DNA of 64,000 nucleotides. It comes from Larus michahellis (Eukaryota > Chordata > Aves > Charadriiformes > Laridae). The translations under genes were made by a program, and so were the position numbers. Below are positions 1 to 45,069 of the stretch, piece after piece. Location of the stretch: assembly GCF_964199755.1 (NCBI RefSeq), contig NC_133900.1:80522727-80586726 (forward strand), in the 5' to 3' direction. The notes beneath the pieces were generated by a model that did not search any database, had not been told where the DNA came from, and saw only the letters and a program-made list of their open reading frames with translations. Positions within the stretch are counted from its first letter, which is position 1. Each line of letters opens with the position of its first letter.

Positions 1-525
1 GGAAGTCCCTGGCACATGCTCAGTTGTGGGAAGATAAGTGTTTAAAGAAATATTTTTCCTGCGCAAGCTAGGAGCTGTGTTTGGATGGCAGCTAACAGCC
101 ACGGGGACGCAGTAGTCTCTGTTGTGACACGGCGTTTCCCGCCAGAGCACCCAGCACGCCGCCCTGCCGCAGAAACACATTCCACAGCGCTCCCGCTCCA
201 CCTCGCCAACAACTGGCAACAGGTCCAAGTCCAGCATCACCACCTGGAAGCCACTGTCAGATTGAACCTCCAGCTCTGTCGGATTGAACCTCTGACCGGT
301 AGTGACCCCGCGTTTATGCAGTTTCTCTCCTTTCCCCTCCACTGCCCACTTCACACGCAGCTCCCCTCAGCCCCGGAGAGACCTAAAGGCGATGGCACAC
401 CCTACAACCCCCCCGGGTCAGCCACAGCTCGACCACCCAAGCACTTCACCAGCGCTGGCTCCTCCAGCAAAGACCCACGCAGCGCGGGGACCTCACAGCA
501 GGGCTACGGCGTGAGCTGCCCTTAC

Positions 526-736
526 CTTGTCCATCCCGCTCCAAGAGTAGAGCATTTCCCAGCACAGGAAGGCAGGGGCTGACACCCGGGATCGGCTTCA
601 TCACCCACCACAGCCTCCAGTAATCTCTCAGCGAGGACAGGGAGCAGATGGCCACAACCGTCATCAGCAGAGTGATGACCCCAGCCCCTAAGTGCAGCAG
701 CTGGGGTCCCCCCACAGCTCCCCGAATGGCCTCCAT
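526..736 (-). CDS. CYP4V2: Cytochrome P450 4V2, first coding exon (gene continues off the left edge)
   Basis: CYP4V2 is a microsomal P450 that omega-hydroxylates medium- and long-chain fatty acids. This exon encodes the N-terminal membrane anchor and the start of the catalytic domain. After ATG at 736-734 comes a hydrophobic stretch (LGAGVITLLMTVVAI), then a proline-rich hinge with MKPIPGV and the motif PVLGNALLLERDGQ, which matches the CYP4V2 pattern (RPIPTV...PLVGHALLMKPDGR). The exon ends in phase 1 at a GTAAGG donor (525-520 on the minus strand). A GTG lies two codons upstream of the ATG and is not a likely start. All other exons lie left of position 1. FAM149A is the upstream neighbour, as in other vertebrates. 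Identity is strong; intactness of the rest cannot be judged. Confidence 0.85.
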
Positions 737-960
737 CGCCACCTTCCAGCCTCCTGCTCCCAGCCTTGATCCCTAGCCGGGCGCTGGCCGGCTCTGCCGC
801 GCTGCTGCCAGCCCAGCGTGCTGAGGGCCATGAGAGCGAGAGGCGGAGCTGTCACGCGGTCCCGAGACACAGCTTCCTGCCAGGGAAATAAACAAAGACA
901 TAAAAAAAATTCCCCAGACACGCAGAGAGGCTGCCTGCAAGCGCTTTGTGACGGCAGAGC
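737..960 (-). promoter_or_regulatory. CYP4V2: Probable CYP4V2 5' UTR / proximal promoter
   Basis: This moderately GC-rich stretch with several CpGs lies directly upstream of the CYP4V2 start codon and gives way to AT-rich DNA and a CR1 copy. The location is the only strong argument; no TATA box or defined start site was recognised. Confidence 0.35.
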
Positions 961-1194
961 AGCCACAGGGAAGGGTGCCATTTCCCTGCCCTCTCTTGGC
1001 TCCTCTGACTCAAGTGAAGAGCAAGGAAGTTCTTCACAGGCCCGTGCGATACCTCAGAAGGAAAAGAGACAAACCGCTAGCCAGAGAAAAAACACCTTTT
1101 TGCTGATTTGTTTGTTTTGTCTGTTGGTTTTCTCAACATCTTTTTTCAGGTGCTCAGGGAACACCATTTTGCCACACAGAACTGCTCCAGTGCT

Positions 1195-1733
1195 CTCCAA
1201 CAAGATGCCTGAGACCCTCCCTGCAGTGCTGCCTCCAGCTCTGGGGCACCAACAGCAGAAGGACACGGAGCTGTTGGAGCGGGGCCAGAGGAGGCCCCGG
1301 AGATGCTGGGAGGGCTGGAGCCCCTCTGCTGGGAGGACAGGCTGAGAGAGCTGGGGGGGTTCAGCCTGGAGAAGAGAAGGCTCCGGGGAGACCTTAGAGC
1401 CCCTGCCAGTCCCTAAAGGGGCTCCAGGAAAGCTGGGGAGGGACTCTGGATCAGGGAGGGGAGCCATAGGGCAAGGGGGAATGGTTTTAAACTGAAAGAA
1501 GGGAGATTTAGCTGAGATATTAGGAAGAAATTCTTTGCTGTGAGGGTGGTGAGCCCCTGGCCCAGGTTGCCCAGAGAAGCTGTGGCTGCCCCATCCCTGG
1601 AGGGGTTCAAGGCCAGGCTGGACGGGGCTTGGAGCAACCTGGGCTGGTGGGAGGTGTCCCTGCCCAGGGCAGGGGGTTGGAACTGGATGATCTTTAAGGT
1701 CCCTTCCAACCCAAACCATTCTGTGATTCAGGT
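1195..1733 (+). mobile_element. CR1 LINE, 5'-truncated 3' part
   Basis: The sequence runs in CR1 sense orientation from the C-terminal ORF2 region (GCTGAGAGAGCTGGGGG, CAGCCTGGAGAAGAGAAGG) to the typical 3' end (AAGGTCCCTTCCAACCC, CATTCTGTGATTC). The reading frame is broken. It belongs to the same subfamily as the copies at 22.75, 23.4, 44.6, 54.2 and 61.6 kb. Confidence 0.9.
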
Positions 1734-3743
1734 GCTTCCGATGGGGAGTACCTTTCTTCAGTTGGGTTGATGGCTTTGAGGGGTTACACAAACCAGAGCC
1801 CCTGCAGACCCACGATCAAGAGCAGCACTGCAAAGCACGCTGATGCTTCTCAACTCAAATGGCTTTTGCTGACCTCACTGTTGAACGCTCAGTGACAGGC
1901 TAAAGGGTGCCAGGGACACGACTGGCAGCACCAGCACCTGTGTCACAACTTGCACAGTGCTTGAGTAGAAGTGGTGCCGTACCCACCACATACCCTGCTG
2001 CCTCAGGAGCATCCAGGGTCTCTTCTCACTGCTGCAGGGCTGTGGAGCCCCTGCTCCTCGAAGCCTCCAATGCTCAGAAACCCTGTGGTCAAGCAGAAGC
2101 TCAGTGAAAAGACAGCACGGCTCACACCTTATTTGCAAAGCTTCACGCCTTGAATAATACAACAAGAGCTTTTATAGCCATGGTCATCTTTCTCTTGTCT
2201 GTTTCGTACCAAAATTGAGTGCACTGGTGTTTTTAGTAAACCAACAAACAGCATAAACAAAGCAACTGAGATAAGAAGCACAAACAGAGAAAGCTCAGAA
2301 CATCAGAAGGTAAGGAAGGGCTGATGACCCTTGGCAGCAGAGGGGAGAAAGTTCTGGCACTTTGTTCCAACAATCTCCCAACAAATGCTTTATCATAAAT
2401 GCTGACTTGCATTTCCCTGCACAGTAAACAGCTGGAAATGAACTTTGCTGCTCTTGCTGTTGGTTGTCATAGTTTGTTGTTATTTGTCATGGTTTGTGAC
2501 AGAAAGTAGCAGATACATAACCTGTCTTGGGAAAAAAAAAAAAAAAAAAAAGGCAAAGTACATAGCCATCAGTCCCCTCTTTTGTTCAGGTGACATCCCA
2601 GGAAGGAAGCAAGCCTGCAGGACTAAGAGGCTCACCTTTTGTCTTTGTAACATGGAGATCAGCTGGGTAATTATACTCTCTTCTTCATAAAAAAGCCTTG
2701 CAGTTTGTTGCCTTCATGAAGATGATAGTTAGATGAAGTGGTTAATTGTGATTGTGAATCAAAATATGTGTTTCTAACTGCTGGTAACTCCTTCTGCAGG
2801 AAAAAAAAACCCAACTGAAAACCAGTGAAACAGCAGGGACAGGGTGAAAAGCCACAGGGAAAACATCAGGGAACACAGCAGAACAAACATTGCAAAATCC
2901 TGCCAGCAGCTGGCAATGGTGATGCTGCTAACAAAAGGCAGCAGCTACACTGGAACGAGATAAAAAAAGATATATCCAAGAAGGAAGAAACAAAAGGTCT
3001 GGCATCTCTGAGGCCTAACTCAGATTTGTAATCATTACGAACCTTGGAGGATGTTCTGTACCTGAAGAGTTTTCCTACTAGACTGCAATCAGCATTCCCT
3101 TTTCACCCGGAGAGCTCTTAGCTCAGTGTTGGATTTCAGCGGGCACTCCACTGGTTAGTGAATCTTGGCTTTTATAAACGTGCGTAACAGTGCAAATCTG
3201 CTTTTAATCAGCCTCTCACCTAAGTGGCAGCCCGTGCTGGCAGAGGGCAGGCACCCATGTCAGCCCACAGGCACGATGTCCCTAGAATGCAGGTCTGGGT
3301 TCTTCAATAAGGAAATCGACAAAATCATCGTTACTGGCAAGAAAAACAAAAACCCAAAGCAAAGCAAAGCTAAAATGGATCTGATATGACAGAAGGACAA
3401 AAAAGAAGTACACAACACATTCTGAAAAACTGTGGCGTGCTCTTTACATTAGTCCTTTGCCCCAGCCAAGACATACCTGATGTTTTTGCCATCTCTTGCA
3501 AAACACAGCATCTACAGTAAGCAAGATTAACCGGTTGCTAACTTAGCAATCACTACAATTAACTTGCAATTAGGAGGGGTTTTTCTTAGGAAGAACTTAA
3601 TTCTTTCTCAACATACATGATCACAACATGATTAAACTTTCTACATAAAGTTACTTGCACTGAAGAAGAGAGTCAGTTTGTTGTCCGCAACAGGCATCAC
3701 CTGCACAAAGAAAGAGCTAACACAGTATGTCTCCATTTGAAAA
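1734..3743. other. Intergenic DNA between CR1 copies
   Basis: No exon or recognised repeat was found here. A run of about 20 A residues sits at 2530-2551. Short open frames on both strands look like chance. Confidence 0.6.
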
Positions 3744-4623
3744 TACCAAGCTGAGTGGTGCGGTCAACAGGCCAGAGGGATGGGATGCCATCCAGAGGGA
3801 GACCTGGACGAGCTAGAGAGGTAGGCTCAAGCAAACCTCATGAAGTTCAACAAGGCCAAGTGCAAGGTCCTGCACTTGGGTTGGGACAATCCTCATTATC
3901 AATACAGGCTGGAGTGTGAAGGGATGGAGAGCAGCCCTGCAGGAAAGAACTTGGGGGTACTTGTGGATGAAAAGCTGGACATGAGCCGGCAATGTGCACT
4001 CACAACCCAGAAGGCCAATCGCATTCTGGGCCGCATCAAAAGAACCGTGGCCAGCAGATCCAGAGAAGTGATTCTCCCCCTCTACTCTGTTCTCCTGAGA
4101 CCCCACCTGGAGTACTGTGTCCAGCTCTGGAGCCCTCAGCACAAGAAGGACATGGACCTGTTGGAGCGGTTTCAGAGGAGGGCCACAAAGATGATCCGAG
4201 GGCTGGAGCCCCTCTGCTATAAGGACAGGCTGAGAGAGTTGGGGGTGTTCAGCCTGGAGAAGAGAAGGCTCCAGGGAGACCTTAGAGCCCCTTCCAGTAC
4301 CTGAAGGGGGCCTACAAGAAAGCTGGAGAGGGGCTGTTTGCAAGGGCCTGTAGCAATAGGATGAGGGGCAATGGTTTAAACTAGAGCAGGGCAGGTTTAG
4401 ATCAGACATTAGGAAGAAGTTCTTTACACTGAGGGTGGTGAGACACTGGCCCAGGTTGCCCAGAGAGGTGGTGGAGGCCCCATCCCTGGAGACATTCAAG
4501 GCCAGGCTGGATGAGGCTCTGAGCAACCTGATCTAGTTGCAGATGTCCCTGCTCACTGCAGGGGGTTGGACTAGATGGCCTTTAGAGGTCCCTTCCAACC
4601 CAACACATTCTATGATTCTATGA
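3744..4623 (+). mobile_element. CR1 LINE, 5'-truncated (~880 bp)
   Basis: The copy starts inside the reverse transcriptase region (ACCAAGCTGAGTGGTGC) and runs to a TCTATGATTCTATGA end. An open frame at 3840-4304 encodes CR1 C-terminal motifs ([48 protein letters not shown]), then stops. Its 3' end (GCCTTTAGAGGTCCCTTCC) pairs it with the copy at 18.56 kb. Confidence 0.92.
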
Positions 4624-5609
4624 AAAGACACCATCAGTGCCAAACAGCTCAGAGATCTCCCCGCGTCCTCAGAGAGGAATTTTAGGGCCTGATGCTGAAC
4701 TTCAAGCAACTGTAGCCCCAAAACCTAGGCTTCAAAGCCCAAAGCTTGAGGAAGACTCCATTTTCAAATCCTTCAGTGGATTATAGTTCCTCACACAGGT
4801 AAAGGAAGTTAACAGCATTTGAGAGACAGAGAGCAGAGCTATGTTGTTCAGAGCCAGACCGGTTGCTGTGATGCTCCCCTCAATCAAGCACACCTTGCTA
4901 TCATTTCTGCAACCTGGTGTTCTCTGTACAGCAGCAACTGCTCTGTTCTGTAGCCATCATTTGGGCTCCTTTGCTACATGAAGTTTTGCACGAATGAATT
5001 ATCCCCAAGAGAATACAGAAGTAGGCCTCCTCTCTGAGAAACCAAAATCTTCCATGCCAGGATAATAACAACATGTCTTGCAACAAAGCAGGCCACCACC
5101 CATCAGCCAGAACACAGCCTCACAGCCTACTGTTCTAAAGCAATTCTGATAATGTGATGTTGTGATAATTAATAGATATTAATGCTAAGTAGCTACCAAA
5201 GCATCACACCTATGTTTATTCATCTTTATGTCAAGGAAAAAGCATACTCCCAAGTTGGACGGCCACAACCCGCCCCAAGGTCACAGGTGGAGATTCTGCC
5301 CACTGTTCTGTGGTTTGGCGAGACCCTACAGGGCCTCCTCCTTGCTAAATTCTAGCAAGTTTAAAGAAATAATTTAGCAGCATGCTACACGTTAGACGAA
5401 GAAAGACAGAGGTCACGGAGCATGAATAAAAGGGTCAGTTTAAGACCTGGAAGAACTTGTGGATGGTGGGTCACAGAAACACACGATACTGCAAACCGGC
5501 CCACCTGCGCTCTCGCAACACAGAAGATTTGGTGTCCAACATCTGTGCTAGGAAATTCACCGTCCACATCTGATGCGCCTGCATATAACACAGTCACAGC
5601 TGTACGGCC
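4624..5609. other. Intergenic DNA without recognised features
   Basis: No splice-flanked conserved frame or known repeat was seen. The frame starting at 5422 runs into the LTR that follows and is probably accidental. Confidence 0.5.
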
Positions 5610-6275
5610 TGTTAGAAGCCGTGGAGGGTTAGCCTTGGCCAGCAGCCAGACACCCACCCATTCGCTCATTCACTCCCCTCACTCCAACAGGACAGGGAGA
5701 GAAAACAGGACGAAAAAGCTCGTGGGTCAAGACAAAGGCTGGAAGATTGCTTACTAGTTACCATCATGGGCAAAACAGACTCAACTTGGGGAAATTTAAT
5801 TTACTTTAATTTGCCAATTAGAGAGTTGGGAAGAGAGAAACAAAGACAAAAAAGTCCCTCTCTGCCACTCCCTTCTCCTCCTCACAGTTTTATCCTGCTC
5901 CAGCATGGGTCCTACATGGGCTGCAGCCCTTGAGGATAAGCCTCCTCCAGCATGGTTTCTCCACGAGCTGCTGGGGAATGAGTGCTCTGCTGCCTGGAGC
6001 ACCTCCTCCTCGTCCTTCACCAACCTTGCACTGCTGTTTTGCTCTCTCCTTTTTCCCCCTCTTCCTCTGTCTGTCCAGCAATTTTTGTACCCTTTCTTAA
6101 ATACATTTTCACGGAGGCATCACAAACTTGGCTGCTGGGCTCCGCTGTGTCCTTCAGTGGGTCCATTACAGAGCCAGCAGATACTGGCTGTGTTCTCTTC
6201 TCTGGCCTTTTCTCACAGGAGCCACCCCAGCAGCACCATCTTTGCCAACACTTTGACACCTACATCCAGCTGAAA
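5610..6275 (+). mobile_element. Degenerate avian ERVL-type LTR
   Basis: Blocks typical of bird ERVL-class LTRs appear in order: GGGTTAGCCTTGGCCAGCAG, a GAGAGAAAAC / CTCGTGGGTCAAGA segment, GGCAAAACAGACTCAACTT with GGGGAAATTTAATTT, GGGCTGCAGCCCTTGAGGA, CTGCCTGGAGCACCTCCTCC, and a CCTTTCTTAAATACATT block before the end. No internal viral genes adjoin it, so it is probably a solo LTR. Divergence blurs both edges; no target-site duplication could be set. Open frames across it are not genes. Confidence 0.65.
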
Positions 6276-6399
6276 AGCCTACCGTGAAACCACAGCAAGA
6301 CTGAAGGGGAAAATGGGGGTGAAATTTCCTCCACATCAACCTCTAGAGTGAGACCAGAGATGTCAGCTACACGCAAGCTATCAACAACGTTAAATATCT

Positions 6400-6890
6400 G
6401 GAAAGCATACAGGTGCCTTCCCTTACAATTTTCAGGGAAGAATTGCTCAGACCTGAACTCCTCTGGGTTGGGGAAGTTCTCGGGGTCTCTGTGCAGGCCA
6501 CAAGAATATTTGTGCCTTTTGGTACTTGATTTCCTGAGGAGAAAAGGGAAAGGGAGGAGAACGATCAAAACAACAGCAAATGTGACTTTCTATGAACTGC
6601 TTCACAGTAAAAATAGGGAAAAACCGTGCCCTTTACTTGGGAAACCTTCTCAGTACTCTTTCCTGCAGATCTTCCAGCACCCCATCCCAAGCACCTCTAG
6701 CTACCGAAAGCTCCCAAACGGCCACAAGACATGTTCCTACCTCCACTTCTTCAACCTTGATAAAGGAGGAATGGAAAATGTACCAAACACCTCATCCAGT
6801 TCTCTGTGAACCTTCTTCTGGGCTTCAGGATTATGTCTAAGTACAGGGCCCAGTTCATAGCAGCTGCTGTTGTATCATGGCCCTAGGGGT
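6400..6890 (-). pseudogene. CYP4V2-like pseudogene fragment
   Basis: Two separated blocks on the minus strand resemble late CYP4V2 exons. Block A (6890-6790) reads GHDTTAAAMNWALY, the P450 I-helix oxygen-binding motif, then after a frameshift RHNPEAQKKVHRELDEVFG. The Glu codon normally before GHDTT is a TAG stop (6885-6883). Block B (6530-6410) reads VPKGTNILV, then in another frame [14 protein letters not shown] and [11 protein letters not shown] deletion near 6497 separates these frames. The haem loop (FxxGxRxCxG) is absent after the GRH motif. An AT-rich piece, perhaps a decayed intron, lies between the blocks. It sits upstream of the real CYP4V2 first exon on the same strand, so it is most likely a relic of a tandem copy and not part of the functional gene. 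Confidence 0.8.
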
Positions 6891-7139
6891 CCAGATTTAC
6901 AGAGACTTTCACTTCAAAACTACTCCTGTGCATAAGGAGGCTTCCTAAATACTTAGGTGTGCAGATCGTAAGGAAAATGAGATTTATTAGTCCCACGACC
7001 ATGAGAGAAACAAAAATCAAGAGTGAAGAACTCTATCCAACACATTGGTTATCAGGTTGAAAGATGACCCATGATTCTGTCCTGTGCATGAAAACTGACC
7101 AAAAGGGAAAAGTGCTGAAAATAGTTCTGGTGCAAACAT

Positions 7140-7288
7140 CCAGAGTGTGGAGTCTCCTTCTCTGGAGATATTAAAAACATGCCTGGATGCATTCCTGTCC
7201 AGCCTGCTCTAGGTGAATCTGCTTTGGGAGGGGGGTTGGACTAGATGATCCCCGAAGGTCCCTTCCAATCCCTACGATTCTGTGATGC
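7140..7288 (+). mobile_element. CR1 LINE, short 3' end
   Basis: The last ~150 bp of an older CR1: TGGAGATATTAAAAACATGCC, GGTTGGACTAGATGATCC, GAAGGTCCCTTCCAATCCC and ACGATTCTGTGATG. Confidence 0.85.
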
Positions 7289-9540
7289 TATCATCTCTCT
7301 TCCCTCTCCTCTGCCACCTGAGAGCATTCCATTGCTGCTGTAGTAATCAGCAGATTTTGCCTTTCCTTTTAAGCTGCAGAAGCAGATGCTTGTTACTCTG
7401 GTCTTCTCTCCATTCAGAAATCCAGTGACTCAGCTCCATCGCTTCACAGAGGTCAGCAATACTCTCTCTTTCACAAAGTGCCAGACGATGAACCACTCTT
7501 CACTGTGTGGTTCCCACTTCTGCCATTGCAGAACCAAAATGGCACATATTCAGCTTTTCATTTAGCCCACAACGTGAGATCTGGGCTGCCATGAAGTGCC
7601 ACAAGATGGTCAGGGACACATTTTGCCATCGTTTCTCTGCATTCTTGTCAATGTGTACACAGTACAGGAGGGAGCACTCACGAGAGCAAAAGTATATTTT
7701 AGACACACCACTGAAGATGACTTAAATGTGAATTTTGAACATTATGTCATCTTTGACCTGATATTTCTGAAGAAACTGCATCAAATTGACCTGAAACTGC
7801 ATGAAATCGACCTGCAACCCCAAAGGAAAAGCATTCTGCTTTCTCTGGTACCATAATATCACCAGCGAGTCAACTTAGTGTAGCCGAAGGAGGGAAGTAC
7901 TATGCCAGGAAAGTAATTTAAAAAGGCTTTCATTTACTCAAAAGAATGCAGTGCCTGATGACCACTTACAAAAACCAGAAATCTGATTAACAGTACAGAT
8001 ACAAAATATACAATTACAAATGCTTTGCCTTGGATTACCAATCCTCCAGCTTTCCCAAAAAGAAGGGAGGAGAACTGGTATTAGTTCCCAAGTAGAAGAA
8101 ACTGATTCTGTTCTTAACTGCACAATTTGGGCAAGTAATTAAGTTTTTCTCCTCCTCCCTTTCCCCTTCAACAGTTCTTCAGCCACATCTACTTAAACTG
8201 CTGGCTCTCTGGTGGAAGGAGGAATCCCCCCTGGCAAACGCCTGGGACCCGACCAAGGCTGTGACCTCTGGGCAGAACGGAATCTCAGCCTCCTCTTGGA
8301 TCTTCCCATTTGGGTCTACACAAAGAGGTATGAAATATTTTCCATGTTAAAACTTTGAAGGCTCGGATATTTCAAATTATGATTAATTTGCACACTAACA
8401 GGCAATATGTTTTAAGAAATCTCAAGAGCTGGGAACAGTCGTACTGACTTGTCAGCAATTGCTCAGCATCTATAAACACGTTTGGCCTGGCAGGGAAAAC
8501 ATTGCTTCCTGTAAACAACGTTCATCCCAGCAGTTCCCATAGTTACCGACGATTAGAACAGCATAAGTAGAAGCAATGAAAGAATTCCATCTGAAAAGAA
8601 TTAAAAGAAGAAGGAAAAGCAGAGACAGACAACATTTACAAGAGAGCAACTGCAAAAAGCAGACAGACTGAAAAACAGAGAAATTTCAAAACAGCAGTTA
8701 AAGAGGAGATACCACAAACTCGTGTTTAAAAGTAGAAATTTTATATATGACTGATGTTCGGATAGACTAGAATGTCTTTAACACTGAGGAAACACGAAAA
8801 AGTGGGAACAGGACTTCGTGGCCTAAACATAACTTATTTGCTTCTACAGGTAGAAGAACAATTCCCTAAGGAAAGTTAGAAAAAAAGAGGAATGCCTGAG
8901 AAGAAAGTGCAGCAGCAGCATCCTAACTGTGCAAACAGAGCAGACGCATTGGCCATTTATTTCATTTTGCTCTAATTTTTAATCTAACCCCTGGTCAGAC
9001 AACTTGAAAAGAAGGCAATGCAGGCATCCTGAGGATTGCAAGGCTCAGCAGAAACCAGCATACTGCACACGTTCTTTTTTAGCCAAGTTACTAGCTGGCA
9101 AATCTGGCGCTTCGGTCTTCCATTCAGTGCAAGGGGTTTCTGCTTCTTCCTAAACTGGGTTAAGAAGCAATCTGAAATCTCTTCCTTAAGGTCGGAGGAT
9201 TTCTCTGAAAGGATCTGTAGTAATGCTGTGAGCCTAGAAAAGATAAAATATTGTTTGTTAGTTGCGGAAGAATCTGAAAGACATTCCAAGATTATGGACG
9301 AGTTACTTCTATCAGTCTGCTCACATCAGTGTTTGCTAACCTACCCTTATTCTTACATCACCTTTTATATAATTATGCCAATCATATAATTATTTAAACT
9401 CAAGGAACAAATAAAGGTTATGTAAAAGTACTCAAATACCTCAGGAGTTAGATAGCTTTATTGTAACAATGGAACTAAATAGGTCACCTAGGGCTGCTCT
9501 CTTCTTTGGTGTTATAAATGGAAGACACAGCTGCAAATCA
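7289..9540. other. Intergenic DNA between FAM149A and the CYP4V2 relic
   Basis: No firm gene. Two patches could be exons but have no recognised identity: a GC-richer plus-strand segment at 8174-8324, flanked by AG and GT and open in one frame; and a minus-strand open frame at about 9230-8990 preceded by a TTTCTAG acceptor-like site. Confidence 0.4.
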
Positions 9541-9551
9541 ATATTGATTCT

Positions 9552-9561
9552 TTTATTTATT
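9552..9561 (-). terminator. FAM149A: Candidate FAM149A polyadenylation signals (two overlapping AATAAA)
   Basis: On the minus strand two AATAAA hexamers overlap (AATAAATAAA) about 440 bases after the FAM149A stop codon. Another TTTATT lies near 9458. No transcript evidence is available. Confidence 0.45.
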
Positions 9562-9996
9562 GAAGAGAGCTTTATACTTACGTTAAAAATGCACATTTTC
9601 AATTTTATTTTTCCCCACATAAAAAGTTTACTGATTTGGTGAATTTATACGGGGGCTAAAATAAAATTTATGCCATGAAACAGTTCACAAACATGTGTTT
9701 GTGTTGCTACTCTAGCAGCAGCAAAACACCTAGCCTGTACACCACATACTCTTGCCATAATTGTAAATATGCTGAAATCTTAAAAAAAAAATTAAAAAAT
9801 ATTAAGATGAGGGAGAATCCTTTTCCTTCCAGGTCACAACAACGAAAAGAAGCTTTGCAGGGTTCCTAACAGTTAGGGCTATCTCAGACCAAGTGAGAAG
9901 AAACTTCAAAACCAAACTCAGAAGATCCTGCCAAGCACACCTGTTCTTCTTTCACGCCAAGGTGGCTCTCCCCAAGCACTTTCCTTCTCGGCTGTA

Positions 9997-44274
<34,278 letters not shown>

Positions 44275-44460
44275 GGCGGGACCCCCTGCCCGCCGCCGCC
44301 GGCCCGGCCGGGGCTGCCCGCCGCCTCCCGCCCGGTTGCCAGGCGAAACAAACCCGCCCTGGGCGGGGAGCAAAGGGGCCGGCGGGCCGCTATCGGCCTG
44401 CGCGCCCCGGAGGCCTTGGGGAAGCGCGAGGCCTGTGCTTTTCCCTTTAATTAAAACCAC
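44275..44460 (-). promoter_or_regulatory. FAM149A: FAM149A CpG-island promoter / 5' UTR
   Basis: GC- and CpG-dense DNA continues about 180 bases upstream of the start codon and ends sharply near 44450 in AT-rich sequence, with a CR1 copy from 44588. No TATA box was seen, as expected for a CpG-island promoter. Confidence 0.5.
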
Positions 44461-44587
44461 ACCTAATATTAAAGGGCTGGAGCCAACTCCATCTGCCAGG
44501 GCCCAGCTTCACACCTCTCCTTTGGGTGGTGCACGCATTTCTGCACGGAAAGGGTTGAACAGACCCAACCCAGTACACCTTTTTATA

Positions 44588-45066
44588 CCATCGAATGATA
44601 GACCGGTTTGGGTTGGAAGGAACCTTAAAGATCATCCAGTTCCAACCCCCTGCCCTGGGCAGGGACACCTCCCACCAGACCAGGTTGCTCCAAACCCCGT
44701 CCAGCCTGGCCTTGAACCCCTCCAGGGATGGGGCAGCCACAGCTCCTCTGGGCAACCTGGGCCAGGGGCTCACCACCCTCACAACAAAGAATTTCTTCCT
44801 AATATCTCATCTAAATCTCCCCTCTTTCAGTTTAAAACCATTCCCCCTCGTCCCATGGCTCCCCTCCCTGATCCAGAGTCCCTCCCCAGCTTTCCTGGAG
44901 CCCCTTTAGGGACTGGAAGGGGCTCTAAGGTCTCCCCGGAGCCTTCTCTTCTCCAGGCTGAACCCCCCCAGCTCTCTCAGCCTGTCCTCACAGCAGAGGG
45001 GCTCCAGCCCTCCCAGCATCTTCGTGGCCTCCTCTGGCCCGGCTCCAACACATCCATGTCCTTATG
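44588..45066 (-). mobile_element. CR1 LINE, 5'-truncated, upstream of FAM149A
   Basis: The inverted 3' end (GGTTTGGGTTGGAAGGAACC) runs into the inverted ORF2 C-terminus (CTCTCTCAGCCTGTCCTCAC). It lies about 315 bases upstream of the FAM149A start codon. Confidence 0.93.
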
Positions 45067-45069
45067 TTC

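Noticed and set aside
5422-5757. Plus-strand ATG frame of 111 codons
   Set aside because: Its second half lies in the worn LTR, no splice or family evidence supports it, and codon content is unremarkable.
7400-7500. Possible earlier exon of the CYP4V2 relic on the minus strand
   Set aside because: A segment reading ESIADLCEAMEL loosely recalls the VIAERA region of CYP4V2, but the match is too weak to claim without alignment.
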